44,658 nucleotides of DNA, taken from Cupriavidus sp. IDO (GTDB lineage: Bacteria; Pseudomonadota; Gammaproteobacteria; Burkholderiales; Burkholderiaceae). Below are positions 19,674 through 27,601 of this stretch, piece by piece. How positions within the stretch are numbered: the first letter of the stretch is position 1; every line of letters starts with the position of its first letter. Under the pieces are notes generated by a model, which was not told the DNA's origin, made no database searches, and saw only the letters and a list, made by a program, of their open reading frames with translations. The position numbers and the translations under genes are program-made. The DNA is taken from assembly GCF_000812465.1 (NCBI RefSeq), contig NZ_JWMA01000177.1, positions 1 through 44,658 of the forward strand, read 5' to 3'.

Positions 19674-20047
19674 ACGACGGCCCCGCCGGAGAAGCTGAAG
19701 AACGACAGGAAGAACGAGGACGCCGCGAAGGCGATGGACAGGCCGAAAACGATCTGTAACAGCTTGCGGAAGCCGCCCGAGGTGTCACCGAAGGCCAGGG
19801 CCAGGCCAGTGGAAATGATGATGATGACCGCGATGATGCGCGCCACTGGCCCCTGAATTGAGTCGAGAATGGCTTGCAGCGGCCGCTCCCAGGGCATCGA
19901 CGAGCCGGCCGCCTTCGCCGTGCCGGCCGTCATCAGCATAGCGGCCGCCAGCAGCAGGCCGTGATGAATCGGTCCGGTCAACCGCCGCAGGCGGGCGAGG
20001 CAGGAAACCGGAGGTACGGAAACGTGGAAAGCGCGAGAGTACGTCAT
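19670..20047 (-). CDS. trbC: Conjugal transfer pilin TrbC (VirB2 family)
   Basis: A 125-residue prepilin. A long leader precedes the mature pilin: the hydrophobic part HGLLLAAAMLMTAGTAKA ends in a signal-peptidase-like AKA, followed by GSSMPWERPLQAILDSIQG. Two transmembrane helices follow (IIAVIIIISTGLALAFG and IVFGLSIAFAASSFFLSFF). In RP4-type systems TrbC is processed and cyclised by a TraF peptidase, and a TraF is encoded at 38367-38945. ATG 20047 overlaps the trbB stop. Confidence 0.92.
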   Translation of the reverse strand: MTYSRAFHVSVPPVSCLARLRRLTGPIHHGLLLAAAMLMTAGTAKAAGSSMPWERPLQAILDSIQGPVARIIAVIIIISTGLALAFGDTSGGFRKLLQIVFGLSIAFAASSFFLSFFSFSGGAVV

Positions 20048-21084
20048 GACGGTTCTCCAGGAGGATCGGCCGACGGCAGAGCAGCGGCGCAGGCAGACAG
20101 CGGTGGTTCCGGAAGCGGCGCCTCCAGCGCACCCACCAGGCGATAACCGGCACCGTCGAAACCAACGACGCGGGCGATGCTCTCGATGCGGCGCCGGCGG
20201 CCACGACCGGCGATGTAGATCACGACATTCACCGCCTCGGCGATCAGTGCGCGTGGCGGATTCATGGCGACTTCGAGAACCAGTTGCTCGAGGCGCAGCA
20301 GCGCGCCTTGTGCCGATCCCGCATGGATGGTGGCGATGCCGCCCGGGTGGCCAGTGCCCCAGACCTTGACGAGATCCAGCGCCTCGCCGCCCCGGACCTC
20401 GCCGACGATCACGCGGTCGGGGCGCAGTCGCATCGAGGAACGTACGAGTTCGGTCATGGAAACCACACCGGCTCGCGTGCGCAGCGGAACATGGTCGTGT
20501 GCCGCGCATTGCAGCTCGACAGTGTCTTCGAGCACCAGCACGCGGTCGCCAGTGGCGGCGATCTCCGCGAGCAAGGCGTTGGCGAGCGTGGTCTTGCCGG
20601 TACTGGTGCCGCCAGCGATCAGGATGTTCTGCCGCTCACGGACCGCGCCTCGCAGGAACTCCGCCTGATCGGCATTCATCATCCCGTCGCCGACATAGCG
20701 ATCCAGTGGGATGACGCCGACGGCGCGCTTACGCAAGGCGAACGCCGGTCCTGGCGCGGCTGGCGGCAGGATGCCCTCGAAGCGTTCGCCAGTCTCCGGC
20801 AGTTCGGCGGTCAAAAGCGGCTTACCCCGATGGACTTCCGCGCCGACATGCGCGGCCACCACGCGGATGATGCGTTCACCCTCCCCATCGGAGAGGGTCG
20901 CGCCCAATGGCGCGCGCCCGCTGGACAGCCGATCGACCCACAACGTGCCATCAGGATTGAGCAGGATTTCGACCACGTCCGGGTCTTCCAGCGCGGCCGC
21001 AATCAGCGGCCCCATTGCGGTGCGCAGCATGCGGATGCGCCGGTCCAGAGAGGCAGTCGCAAAAGGATGCTGTTGCGCGCTCAC
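20044..21084 (-). CDS. trbB: Conjugal transfer ATPase TrbB (VirB11 family)
   Basis: A 346-residue hexameric secretion ATPase of the VirB11/PulE superfamily. Walker A GGTSTGKTTLANAL in mid-protein, Asp box VLEDTVELQC, Walker B-like SSMRLRPDRVIVGEVRGGEA, and His box TGHPGGIATIHA. It powers pilus assembly with TrbE. Starts MSAQQHPFATASLD at 21084 and overlaps the CopG-like gene by four bases. Intact; its C-terminal tail is Pro/Ala-rich and probably variable. Confidence 0.94.
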   Translation of the reverse strand: MSAQQHPFATASLDRRIRMLRTAMGPLIAAALEDPDVVEILLNPDGTLWVDRLSSGRAPLGATLSDGEGERIIRVVAAHVGAEVHRGKPLLTAELPETGERFEGILPPAAPGPAFALRKRAVGVIPLDRYVGDGMMNADQAEFLRGAVRERQNILIAGGTSTGKTTLANALLAEIAATGDRVLVLEDTVELQCAAHDHVPLRTRAGVVSMTELVRSSMRLRPDRVIVGEVRGGEALDLVKVWGTGHPGGIATIHAGSAQGALLRLEQLVLEVAMNPPRALIAEAVNVVIYIAGRGRRRRIESIARVVGFDGAGYRLVGALEAPLPEPPLSACAAALPSADPPGEPS

Positions 21085-21545
21085 AATGCCCGCTCCTGGG
21101 CCTCGTTCAGCGCCGCCGCCTCGTCGAGTTGCACCGTTTCCGGGTGCAAATCCTCCACCACATCGCGCACCAGACTGTGCCCGCGCTGTAGTTGCCGGCC
21201 AAGCTGTTCGACGAACTGCTCAAAGCGCGCCTTGCCCTGCGCGCGGGCCGCCTGTTGATGCGCTTCGGGAACGGGGGTGCTCACGGTCAGGTAGTAGCGG
21301 ACATAGAGCGCCAACGTTTCGATCAGGATGTTCTGGTCCCGCTCCAGCCTCTCGAACTGACGGGATAATCGATCCAGTCGCTTGGCGATGGCGGCCTCCC
21401 GCTGGTCGCCCGCGTCCGGCGACAGCCAGGAAGCCAACGCCGCGGCGACGATGGATGACTTCGACACGTCCTTCTTGATAGACAATTCGTCCAGGCGTTT
21501 GGCATGTTCCGGGGGAATGAACAGATTCAGGCGGTATTGGCTCAT
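21081..21545 (-). CDS. CopG-like ribbon-helix-helix protein of the tra/trb operon
   Basis: A 154-residue protein. Its first ~45 residues form a ribbon-helix-helix DNA-binding motif (QYRLNLFIPPEHAKRLDELS, then KKDVSKSSIVAAAL). The rest is helical, with SRQFERLERDQNILIETLAL. This gene regularly sits between traG and trbB in Tn4371-family elements and is annotated as a CopG-family regulator; it may autoregulate transfer. Four-base ATGA overlaps on both sides. Confidence 0.88.
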   Translation of the reverse strand: MSQYRLNLFIPPEHAKRLDELSIKKDVSKSSIVAAALASWLSPDAGDQREAAIAKRLDRLSRQFERLERDQNILIETLALYVRYYLTVSTPVPEAHQQAARAQGKARFEQFVEQLGRQLQRGHSLVRDVVEDLHPETVQLDEAAALNEAQERAL

Positions 21546-23569
21546 AGGTCGATTCCGTCGTTGGGATCCAGGCTGGCAAGCCGTGCTGTGCGTCGCATAG
21601 CCGGATCGAAGGCACCTGTAAGGGGTAGCGGCTCGTCGTCATCCAGCAGTGCCAGGTCGTTGGCCGATGTCTGTCGCTCCGGGCTGTAGAACGGCGCCTC
21701 GGACAACTCCGACTGTCGACACTGACCACCCTCCTCAGCAATGACGGCGTCGCTGGTTGCTGCCCCCATGGCGGCCGACACAACCGATACGGCGGGGATC
21801 GCTAAACGGCTCCAGTCGTCGGGCCGAGCCGGTGGCGCGTCAGCGTAGCGACCTGCCGCGGGCGTTGGCGGCGGCAGCACCCGCCCCTTGAAATTGGCAT
21901 CGGTGTAATAGCGCAGCTTCTTCGCCTTGATCGGCGGGCAGCCCCCGACCATCACCACAGCATCGTCCGGCGGAAGCTGCATCACCTCACCGGGCGTCAA
22001 CAGCGGCCGGGCCATCTCCTGCCGCGACACCATCAGATGCCCGAGCCACGGCGCAAGCCGATGGCCGGCGTAATTGCGCTGCGCGCGCAGTTCGGTGGCC
22101 GTGCCCAGCGTCTCGGAAATGCGCTTGGCCGTGCGCTCATCGTTGGTCGCGAACGTCACCCGGACGTGGCAGTTATCGAGAATCGAATGGTTCTGGCCGT
22201 AGGCCTTGTCAATCTGGTTGAGCGATTGGGCGATCAGGAAACTGCGAATACCGTAGCCAGCCATGAAGGCGAGCGCCGTCTCAAAAAAGTCGAGCCGACC
22301 CAGCGCCGGGAACTCGTCGAGCATCAGCAGCAGCCGGTGACGGCGCGTGATGCCGTCGCTGCCGTCAAGCGATTCGGTGAGCCGCCGCCCAATCTGATTG
22401 AGGATCAGCCGCACCAGCGGCTTGGTGCGGCTGATGTCCGATGGCGGCACCACCAGGTACAGCGATACCGGGCACTCGGCTGCAATCAGGTCGGCGATGC
22501 GCCAGTCGCAACGCGAGGTGACTTCCGCCACCGTGGGGTCCCGGTACAAGCCGAGGAAGCTCATTGCGGTAGACAGGACGCCCGAGCGTTCGTTCTCGCT
22601 CTTGTTCAGCACCTCGCGCGCGGCCGAGGCGACGACCGGATGCGGTGCATCGCCAAGATGCGGCGTCGTCATCATCCGATGCAACGTCAGCTCGAAGGGG
22701 GACCGGGGATCGGACAGGAAACCGGCGACGCCGCGCAGCGTCTTGTCCTCGCCAGCGTAAAGCACATGCAGGATGGCTCCAACCAACAGTGCATGGCTGG
22801 TCTTCTCCCAGTGGTTGCGCCGCTCCAGCGCGCCTTCGGGATCGACCAGGATGTCGGCAATGTTCTGCACATCTCGCACCTCATGCGTGCCACGTCGGAC
22901 TTCGAGCAGGGGGTTATAAGCCGCGGACCGCGGATCCGTCGGATTGAACAGAAGACAGTGCGAAGAGCGCGAGCGCCAGCCGGCGGTGAGGTGCCAGTTC
23001 TCGCCCTTGATGTCATGGATCACGGCGGACTCGGGCCAGCTCAACAATGTCGGCACCACCAGGCCGACGCCCTTGCCGGAGCGTGTCGGCGCAAAAAAGG
23101 CCAGGATGTGCTCCGGCCCTTCGTGGCGAAGGTACAGGTTGTCATACCGACCAAGAAAGACGCCCACTGGCTCGTTGAGTCGAGCCTTGCGGATGTCGAC
23201 GGCCGTCGCCCAGCGCGCGGAGCCGTAGGTCGTCACCAGCGTTGATTGCCGTGAGCGCCAGACCGACATACCGATAGCGACCAGGACAGCGAGCAGCCCG
23301 CTGCCGCCTGCAATCGCACCGCCGGTGTCGAACACGGGCGCCGCGTAAGCATCGTAGAAGAACCACCACTCGAACAGACGCCACGGGCGGTAGACCGGCG
23401 TGCCGAAGAGATCAAACCAGGGCACGCCAAGGCGTACTTGATAGCCCAGGGCGGCGGCCGTCCATTGTGTGGCCGTCCACACGCCGGCGATCACGATGCC
23501 GAGCACAACGGCAATCTGGCCAAGCAGCACGCCTTGACCTTGGATCTTTGCCTCCGCCCTCTTCTGCAC
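21542..23569 (-). CDS. traG: Type IV coupling protein TraG
   Basis: A VirD4/TraG coupling ATPase (about 675 aa) that brings the relaxase-DNA complex to the channel. Two N-terminal membrane helices (GQIAVVLGIVIAGVWTATQW and GLLAVLVAIGMSVW) are followed by TTYGSARWA, Walker A APTRSGKGVG and Walker B LLLMLDEFPALG, then IAQSLNQIDKAYG. The start is uncertain. I chose GTG 23569, giving the family start MQKR. An ATG at 23596 would add nine residues, with no better ribosome site. Intact, although the relaxase it would serve is broken in this copy. Confidence 0.92.
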   Translation of the reverse strand: MQKRAEAKIQGQGVLLGQIAVVLGIVIAGVWTATQWTAAALGYQVRLGVPWFDLFGTPVYRPWRLFEWWFFYDAYAAPVFDTGGAIAGGSGLLAVLVAIGMSVWRSRQSTLVTTYGSARWATAVDIRKARLNEPVGVFLGRYDNLYLRHEGPEHILAFFAPTRSGKGVGLVVPTLLSWPESAVIHDIKGENWHLTAGWRSRSSHCLLFNPTDPRSAAYNPLLEVRRGTHEVRDVQNIADILVDPEGALERRNHWEKTSHALLVGAILHVLYAGEDKTLRGVAGFLSDPRSPFELTLHRMMTTPHLGDAPHPVVASAAREVLNKSENERSGVLSTAMSFLGLYRDPTVAEVTSRCDWRIADLIAAECPVSLYLVVPPSDISRTKPLVRLILNQIGRRLTESLDGSDGITRRHRLLLMLDEFPALGRLDFFETALAFMAGYGIRSFLIAQSLNQIDKAYGQNHSILDNCHVRVTFATNDERTAKRISETLGTATELRAQRNYAGHRLAPWLGHLMVSRQEMARPLLTPGEVMQLPPDDAVVMVGGCPPIKAKKLRYYTDANFKGRVLPPPTPAAGRYADAPPARPDDWSRLAIPAVSVVSAAMGAATSDAVIAEEGGQCRQSELSEAPFYSPERQTSANDLALLDDDEPLPLTGAFDPAMRRTARLASLDPNDGIDL

Positions 23570-23777
23570 AGACACCTCGCGAAATCCGCACAACATTGTG
23601 CGTCACGCACGAGGTTGGGGTCAGCGCAAGGGGCGGGTCAAAGACCGTTATCGGAACAATGGTCCAGGAAAATGCAAGAATTCCTGCCGAAGACAACGCG
23701 GAAGTAGCGCCGCAAGCGATAGCGCGTGGCGGCGTACCGGCAAGAAACTCACGGGAATCGTGGCGATGTGCCGACGC

Positions 23778-24026
23778 TTAGAACCTCGGCGCATGCTTCG
23801 GCGGCGTATAGGGCGTGTTGCCATCGCCAAAGAAGCGCCGATTCGTTGCCTCGGCCACCCGATTGCAAAGCGCATCGCCGAGCTTGGCCCGATCCAACCT
23901 GCACTGCCCGCGAAGTTCCTCCAACCGTTTGGGATTGGCAACCAACGATTCCACCGTCTCGGGCGGTTCAGCGCGGCCGCATGCCACCAACATCAGAGCA
24001 AACAAGATCGACGTGGTTCTCTTCAT
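23778..24026 (-). CDS. eexN: EexN-like entry exclusion lipoprotein
   Basis: An 82-residue predicted lipoprotein: MKRTTSILFALMLVACG contains a lipobox with Cys16. The mature part, with PETVESLVANPKRLEELRGQ and LGDALCNRVAEATNRRFFG, follows the EexN pattern (small proteins that block entry of related elements). Cys pairs in GQCRLD and ALCNRV are typical. It overlaps the lysR stop by four bases and lies 208 bp upstream of traG. Family call from pattern memory; exclusion function inferred. Confidence 0.8.
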   Translation of the reverse strand: MKRTTSILFALMLVACGRAEPPETVESLVANPKRLEELRGQCRLDRAKLGDALCNRVAEATNRRFFGDGNTPYTPPKHAPRF

Positions 24027-24967
24027 GGCTCAACATTCTCCTCAAGGTCATATCGGGATTCATGGACAGGTTCGACACATGCAGGAGACTCGACGGCGCT
24101 TGCCCGCTCGATAAAGCGAGCCAAAGCCTCTGATGGCTCCGCATCCAGGTACAGCAGGTAGGTTATGACCCTGGGCACCTGCCCCGTCATCGGACGCGCC
24201 ACGACCCCGGACTCTCTGCTCGCGAGAACTTGCGACACCCCGGTAAGGCCCAATGCAAGGCCTGCAGATACCAATGTCATCATCAAGTCGAGCGATGAAA
24301 CCCGGTCCGCGACCAGCGGCTCCTGATTCAGCCCGCGCAGTAAACGATCGACCAGACGAGCATGCCCCTCGTACGCTTGTGGGTCGAAGAGCACCAACGG
24401 ATAGCGCAGTAGTTCCTCCTGCGGAATATATCTATAAGCAAGCAACGGATGGCGCGGCGGTACCGCTACCACGAGAGGCTCGTTCCAAAGAGGATGTGCA
24501 ATGAGGCCATCGCCGACGTCGTCGGTCAGGGAAAAGCCCACGTCGTATAGACCGTCGTGTAGCCCCCTGATCTGCTGCGACAACGGCGCTTCGTATAGTC
24601 GAACTTCGACCTCCGGGTCTTCCTGCCGCCACAGCGCAAGCAAAGCTGGTAGACGTGATCGAGCGCTAGAGTCTGACAAGACGATGCGCAACTGGTCGTC
24701 AAATCCATTAGCGACTGCCTGTACGCTGTCGCGCGCCTGCTCCACAGCGGCGAAGACACGCCGTACGTGCTTTAGGAACAGCTGACCCGCTCGAGTCAGG
24801 CGTGTACTACGGGTGGTGCGCACAAACAGCCGCACCCCGAGGTCTTCTTCCAGCTCCCTGATGGCACGAGATAACGGCGACTGCTCGATGTGCAATCTCT
24901 CGGCCGCCCTCGTGAAATGAAGCTCTTCTGCGACGGCCAGGAAGCACTGCAAATGACGCAACTCCAT
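24023..24967 (-). CDS. LysR-type regulator of the conjugative element
   Basis: A 314-residue LysR-type regulator. The winged HTH covers residues 1-60 (MELRHLQCFLAVAEELHFTR, then EQSPLSRAIRELEEDLG). The effector-binding domain covers about 90-295. I chose ATG 24967 because it gives the canonical LysR start; the frame extends to 25018 but those residues are not conserved. Tn4371-like elements usually carry a LysR gene upstream of traG (sometimes named traR), which fits this position and orientation. It probably controls the eexN-traG-trb operon. The cargo region begins just upstream. Confidence 0.9.
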   Translation of the reverse strand: MELRHLQCFLAVAEELHFTRAAERLHIEQSPLSRAIRELEEDLGVRLFVRTTRSTRLTRAGQLFLKHVRRVFAAVEQARDSVQAVANGFDDQLRIVLSDSSARSRLPALLALWRQEDPEVEVRLYEAPLSQQIRGLHDGLYDVGFSLTDDVGDGLIAHPLWNEPLVVAVPPRHPLLAYRYIPQEELLRYPLVLFDPQAYEGHARLVDRLLRGLNQEPLVADRVSSLDLMMTLVSAGLALGLTGVSQVLASRESGVVARPMTGQVPRVITYLLYLDAEPSEALARFIERASAVESPACVEPVHESRYDLEENVEP

Positions 24968-25544
24968 CCTGGCTCTGACTGGTCTGCTACGCATGCACTC
25001 TCCCGCCAGGTGAGGCATTCGGGCAGAAGCAATTCACCAGCGGCCAATAGTACCGATCTTCATACATGGAACATCTCCTAAACGAGTGAAGGCGGCTGCC
25101 GGATACGCAGCCTACCGCGACATAGTCCTGAGGAAGGACGAGCCGATCTCAGCCCTCTGTTTCGATCTACCTCATCGTGCCTCAAGGAAGCGCCATGACT
25201 TGAGCCTTGGTCGGTCCGCCATATGGCGCTGCAAACGTCAGAGGTCCTGATCGATCTTGAAAATACTTCTCGTTAGCGCGAAGTCAGGCTCTCAAGTGGG
25301 AACTTGAATCTCTGTACAGTCCACGGTGACAGAATCCTGCGATAGGCATAGCTGTACCGTCACCTGAGCACGCCTTGCAAGCGCGCATCAACGATCCGCA
25401 AGTCGAACGTACGATCCAATTCAGACATAAATGCTCGACGTTGGATGTAGATCGATGTCCGCCAAAGTCAAGGGAGCTGGGCGCTAACGTTACTCCCACC
25501 CTCATCAAGACTAATTCCTTTGATTGCCTATTTGCGTTTTGATT
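24968..25544. other. Junction between conjugative backbone and cargo, no gene seen
   Basis: About 575 bp between the divergently oriented lysR and the first cargo repeat. Short frames exist on both strands, none with a ribosome site plus family features. Composition drops towards AT-rich past about 25500, consistent with a boundary between backbone and acquired DNA. Confidence 0.45.
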
Positions 25545-25620
25545 TGCAATATTTCATCACATGAAAAATACAGATCGAAATCGAGATCATTTAGCCACAA
25601 CGGGAATAAATATCTCGACG
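25545..25620 (+). repeat. Cargo repeat copy A, upstream of exported protein 1
   Basis: First of four related copies. It carries TTTCATCACATGAAA (an inverted repeat around CAC) followed by AATACAGATCGAAATCGAGA. Similarity to copy C extends some 200 bp downstream, up to the start codon of the small exported protein, so A and C together form a duplicated upstream region. Confidence 0.75.
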
Positions 25621-25742
25621 CATTGGGAGATCATTCCATCAGCTCGCAGGATTCAAGTACCAAAATCAATGCCGTATCCCAAAGGAAAGATGGCGTCAGC
25701 TTTAAGGACTTATGTTTGTCTTCTCCGAATAGAAAGCACGGT

Positions 25743-26204
25743 ATGAAATCAAGCACGTCACGCAGGATCGTGGCGGTTGCATCTTTGGCAGCCTGCTTCG
25801 CGTCGCCACAAACGGCTTCGGCCTTCGGTGTGACGGACGCCGACCGTCGTTCCACTTACCTTGCAGTCACCCATTGGGCGGCGGAAGTTGGCTACGCAGT
25901 CATCTGGCAGCCACGAACCACTGCCGGTACGGTACTGGACTTCCCCGCTCCGTCTCGCGAAGTGCATGAGGATTTCTGGTTTGCGGTGGCGGCGCTGGTG
26001 ACCGGCGCCGCGTATGGACGCGTCAACATGTATTGCATTCCACCTTACGAGTTCCAAATCGAGGCGATCATCGACGATCGCATGCGTCTGGTCTACGTGA
26101 TCGGGCGCCCTACCTTGCGACGCTGTGTTGTTCCACACCCGTTAACTCGAGAAACCCAAGAACGCTTGATCCGTGATTTTTCATCACATGAAACGCACGA
26201 TTGA
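25743..26204 (+). CDS. Small exported TcpQ-like protein, copy 1
   Basis: A 153-residue protein with a signal peptide (MKSSTSRRIVAVASLAACFA, cleavage near TASA) and a single domain. The domain reads RSTYLAVTHWAAEVGYAVIW, then DFPAPSREVHEDF and DDRMRLVYVIGRP. The layout resembles the TcpQ/PilL C-terminal type, in which a helix, WxxxxGW-like segment and strand repeat assist pilus or secretin assembly. Two cysteines (YCIPPYEF and RRCVVPHP) are shared with copy 3 and may form a disulphide. The family assignment is tentative. Compared with copy 3 it has a C-terminal extension (about 20 residues) that reads into repeat copy B. ATG 25743 has only a weak GAAAG upstream. Confidence 0.75.
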   Translation: MKSSTSRRIVAVASLAACFASPQTASAFGVTDADRRSTYLAVTHWAAEVGYAVIWQPRTTAGTVLDFPAPSREVHEDFWFAVAALVTGAAYGRVNMYCIPPYEFQIEAIIDDRMRLVYVIGRPTLRRCVVPHPLTRETQERLIRDFSSHETHD

Positions 26205-26240
26205 TATTAGAACCATTCACGTAGACATGAATAAATATCA
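26167..26240 (+). repeat. Cargo repeat copy B, downstream of exported protein 1
   Basis: Carries TTGATCCGTGATTTTTCATC then ACATGAAACG and a diverged GATTGATATTAGAACCATTC. The first part overlaps the last codons of exported protein 1. Compare C and D for the shared GATCCGT start and ATGAAA dyad. Confidence 0.7.
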
Positions 26241-26421
26241 ACCGAACTCGTGCGACAAGTGGTCGTCAATACATAGCTATGATGCCTTCAAAAGCGTTAA
26301 ACGGAATTACCGCGTACAGTCGCCCTCCTCTGTAAGAAAAGGCAAAGTCAGCGCCTCACGACATCGAGCATCACCACATCTTCGGGAAACTTCTGTGGGC
26401 AGCGTCGATGACGGGTTCGTG
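26241..26421. other. Short unassigned stretch in the cargo
   Basis: About 180 bp with relatively low GC. No gene, hairpin or repeat could be supported. Confidence 0.4.
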
Positions 26422-26610
26422 ATGTCCTGTGTTCGCGTCGCGGCGGTGAGCGACTTGCACTTCCATGCAGGCATGTGCGGAACGTTTGCTGAGCGCTGGA
26501 GCGGTTGAGCGACGAAGCGGGCTTCTTCGTGCTATGCGGTGACTTGGCCCTGAAAGGCCCTTGCTCGAGGGGCAGCATCTCACAGCCGAGCTCGTCCTAT
26601 GTTCGCCCGG
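26422..26610 (+). pseudogene. N-terminal fragment of a calcineurin-like metallophosphoesterase
   Basis: Reads MSCVRVAAVSDLHFHAG from 26422, with the D-x-H metal motif of metallophosphoesterases. It continues as TFAERWSG, shifts frame at 26505 into LSDEAGFFVLCGDLALKG (GD motif) and shifts again near 26561 into LLEGQHLTAELVL. Homology ends near 26610. The remaining metal-binding motifs (GNH, H, GHxH) are missing. At least two frameshifts and a 3' truncation: a relic. It lies between exported protein 1 and the ydcF remnant. Confidence 0.75.
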
Positions 26611-26854
26611 GCGGGCCAACAGAAGCCCCAGTCCGCCTCCGGTCCAAGCTGGTGCAAAGCATCGTCGGTTCCTCATTGACCAACGAGCGGCCCAGTCAAT
26701 CTGCTGCCCAGCTTCGCCATACAGCCCTCGGTTCCAGGGCGCCGCTAGATCTGGGAATTTTCGTAAGGAGCGCGCCGAGGCTGCATTCAGCCGTCGACTG
26801 CAAATAGTACAGACCGAATCCGGAAGTAGGACCTGCAAAGGCTTTAGGCTGATT
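26611..26854. other. Unassigned stretch in the cargo
   Basis: About 245 bp, higher in GC than its immediate surroundings. Open frames exist on both strands without recognisable motifs. A small transposase relic is possible, but I could not support one. Confidence 0.35.
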
Positions 26855-26980
26855 GACTACATATCCCCTGAAACGGAGATTTGCGGATGCAAGTTTGCTC
26901 TCATATTTGGGTTGTCGGCATGCCCAAGGCGAGCTGAGCGAAGCCACGCTGTGACCGAAGATTCAGATTGTGAGCGCTAG
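26855..26980 (+). pseudogene. Internally deleted second copy of the ydcF-like gene
   Basis: The stretch reading DYISPETEICGCKFALIFG matches the N terminus of the intact gene at 33095-33712 almost residue for residue. After the early SRHAQ-like position it jumps to DNA equivalent to that gene's extreme 3' end (GATTCAGATTGTGA). The middle ~165 codons are missing, so the product cannot work. It demonstrates an earlier duplication of the ydcF region. Confidence 0.8.
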
Positions 26981-27009
26981 CCTTGGAAATGCTCAATGGA
27001 GGAACTGCG

Positions 27010-27110
27010 ATGAAAGTTGGAATCATCGGAGCTGGCCGTGCCGGAATCGCGCTCGCCGCCCTGCTGCTTGGAGGACTCAACACCTTTCGATCCGTAATTT
27101 TTGATGACAT
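27010..27110 (+). pseudogene. 5' stub of a Rossmann-fold oxidoreductase
   Basis: After a good ribosome site (TGGAGGAACTGCG) a frame starts MKVGIIGAGRAGIALAALLL. This is a textbook dinucleotide-binding GxGxxG start, as in FAD/NAD oxidoreductases or opine dehydrogenases. After about 26 codons it runs directly into cargo repeat copy C and stops soon afterwards. The rest of the gene has been replaced, so the repeat marks a recombination breakpoint. Substrate unknowable. Confidence 0.65.
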
Positions 27111-27165
27111 GAAAAATCCAGATCGAAATTGAAATCATTCAGGCAGAACAGGAATGAATATCTTC
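27087..27165 (+). repeat. Cargo repeat copy C, upstream of exported protein 2 remnant
   Basis: Starts TTCGATCCGTAATTTTTGAT, then GACATGAAAAATCCAGATCG and AAATTGAAATCATTCAG. It interrupts the oxidoreductase stub and joins the ~200-bp region shared with copy A. Confidence 0.75.
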
Positions 27166-27276
27166 CGAACATGGAGGATCATTCCATCAATTCGTAGGCG
27201 GGCCAAAGTATCCCAAAGCAGAAATGACCCCAATTTGAAGAACTTGTGTTTCTCGCAACCGAACAGACAGCAGAAT

Positions 27277-27560
27277 ATGAAATCGAGAAAATCACCATGC
27301 GCCATCTTGGTCGCCGCATCCATTGGAGGCGGCCTCCTGTTGCCTCCAACAGCGCTAGCCTAAGGCGTTACGGGACCCAACGGTCGGTCAATCTTCAATG
27401 CTGTGACCCAATGGGCCGCGGAAGTTGGCTACGCGGTCATCTGGCAGCCACGGACCGCATGCGCCTGGCTTACGTCGTCGGGCGTCCCATCGGGCGACGC
27501 TGCAGATCCCCTTCCCATATCCACAAGGTGAGCAATCGTCTTGAGGACAATTGTCCCGAT
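27277..27560 (+). pseudogene. Small exported TcpQ-like protein, copy 2 (dead)
   Basis: Starts MKSRKSPCAILVAASIGGGL and PPTALA, a good signal peptide, then meets TAA at 27361 where the other copies have an aromatic codon. Beyond the stop, GVTGPNGRSIFNAVTQW and VGYAVIWQPRTA continue in frame. The sequence then jumps, in another frame, to MRLAYVVGRPIGRRC, so the ~45 codons between PRT and the RMRL strand are deleted. Upstream DNA matches that of copy 1. Clearly inactive; it sits immediately before macA. Confidence 0.85.
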
Positions 27561-27601
27561 AGCGTTCATTGCTCAAAGATGGCCCTATACACGCCGCTTC
27601 G

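Noticed and set aside
22037..23245. 402-codon open frame on the plus strand
   Set aside because: Antisense shadow of traG.
25561..25746. 61-codon frame starting at the repeat's ATGAAA
   Set aside because: The equivalent frame in copy C stops after seven codons and the other copies diverge, so the repeat is not protein coding.
26611..26854. Transposase relic on the minus strand
   Set aside because: Some residues looked suggestive, but no DDE motif, terminal repeats or consistent frame could be found.
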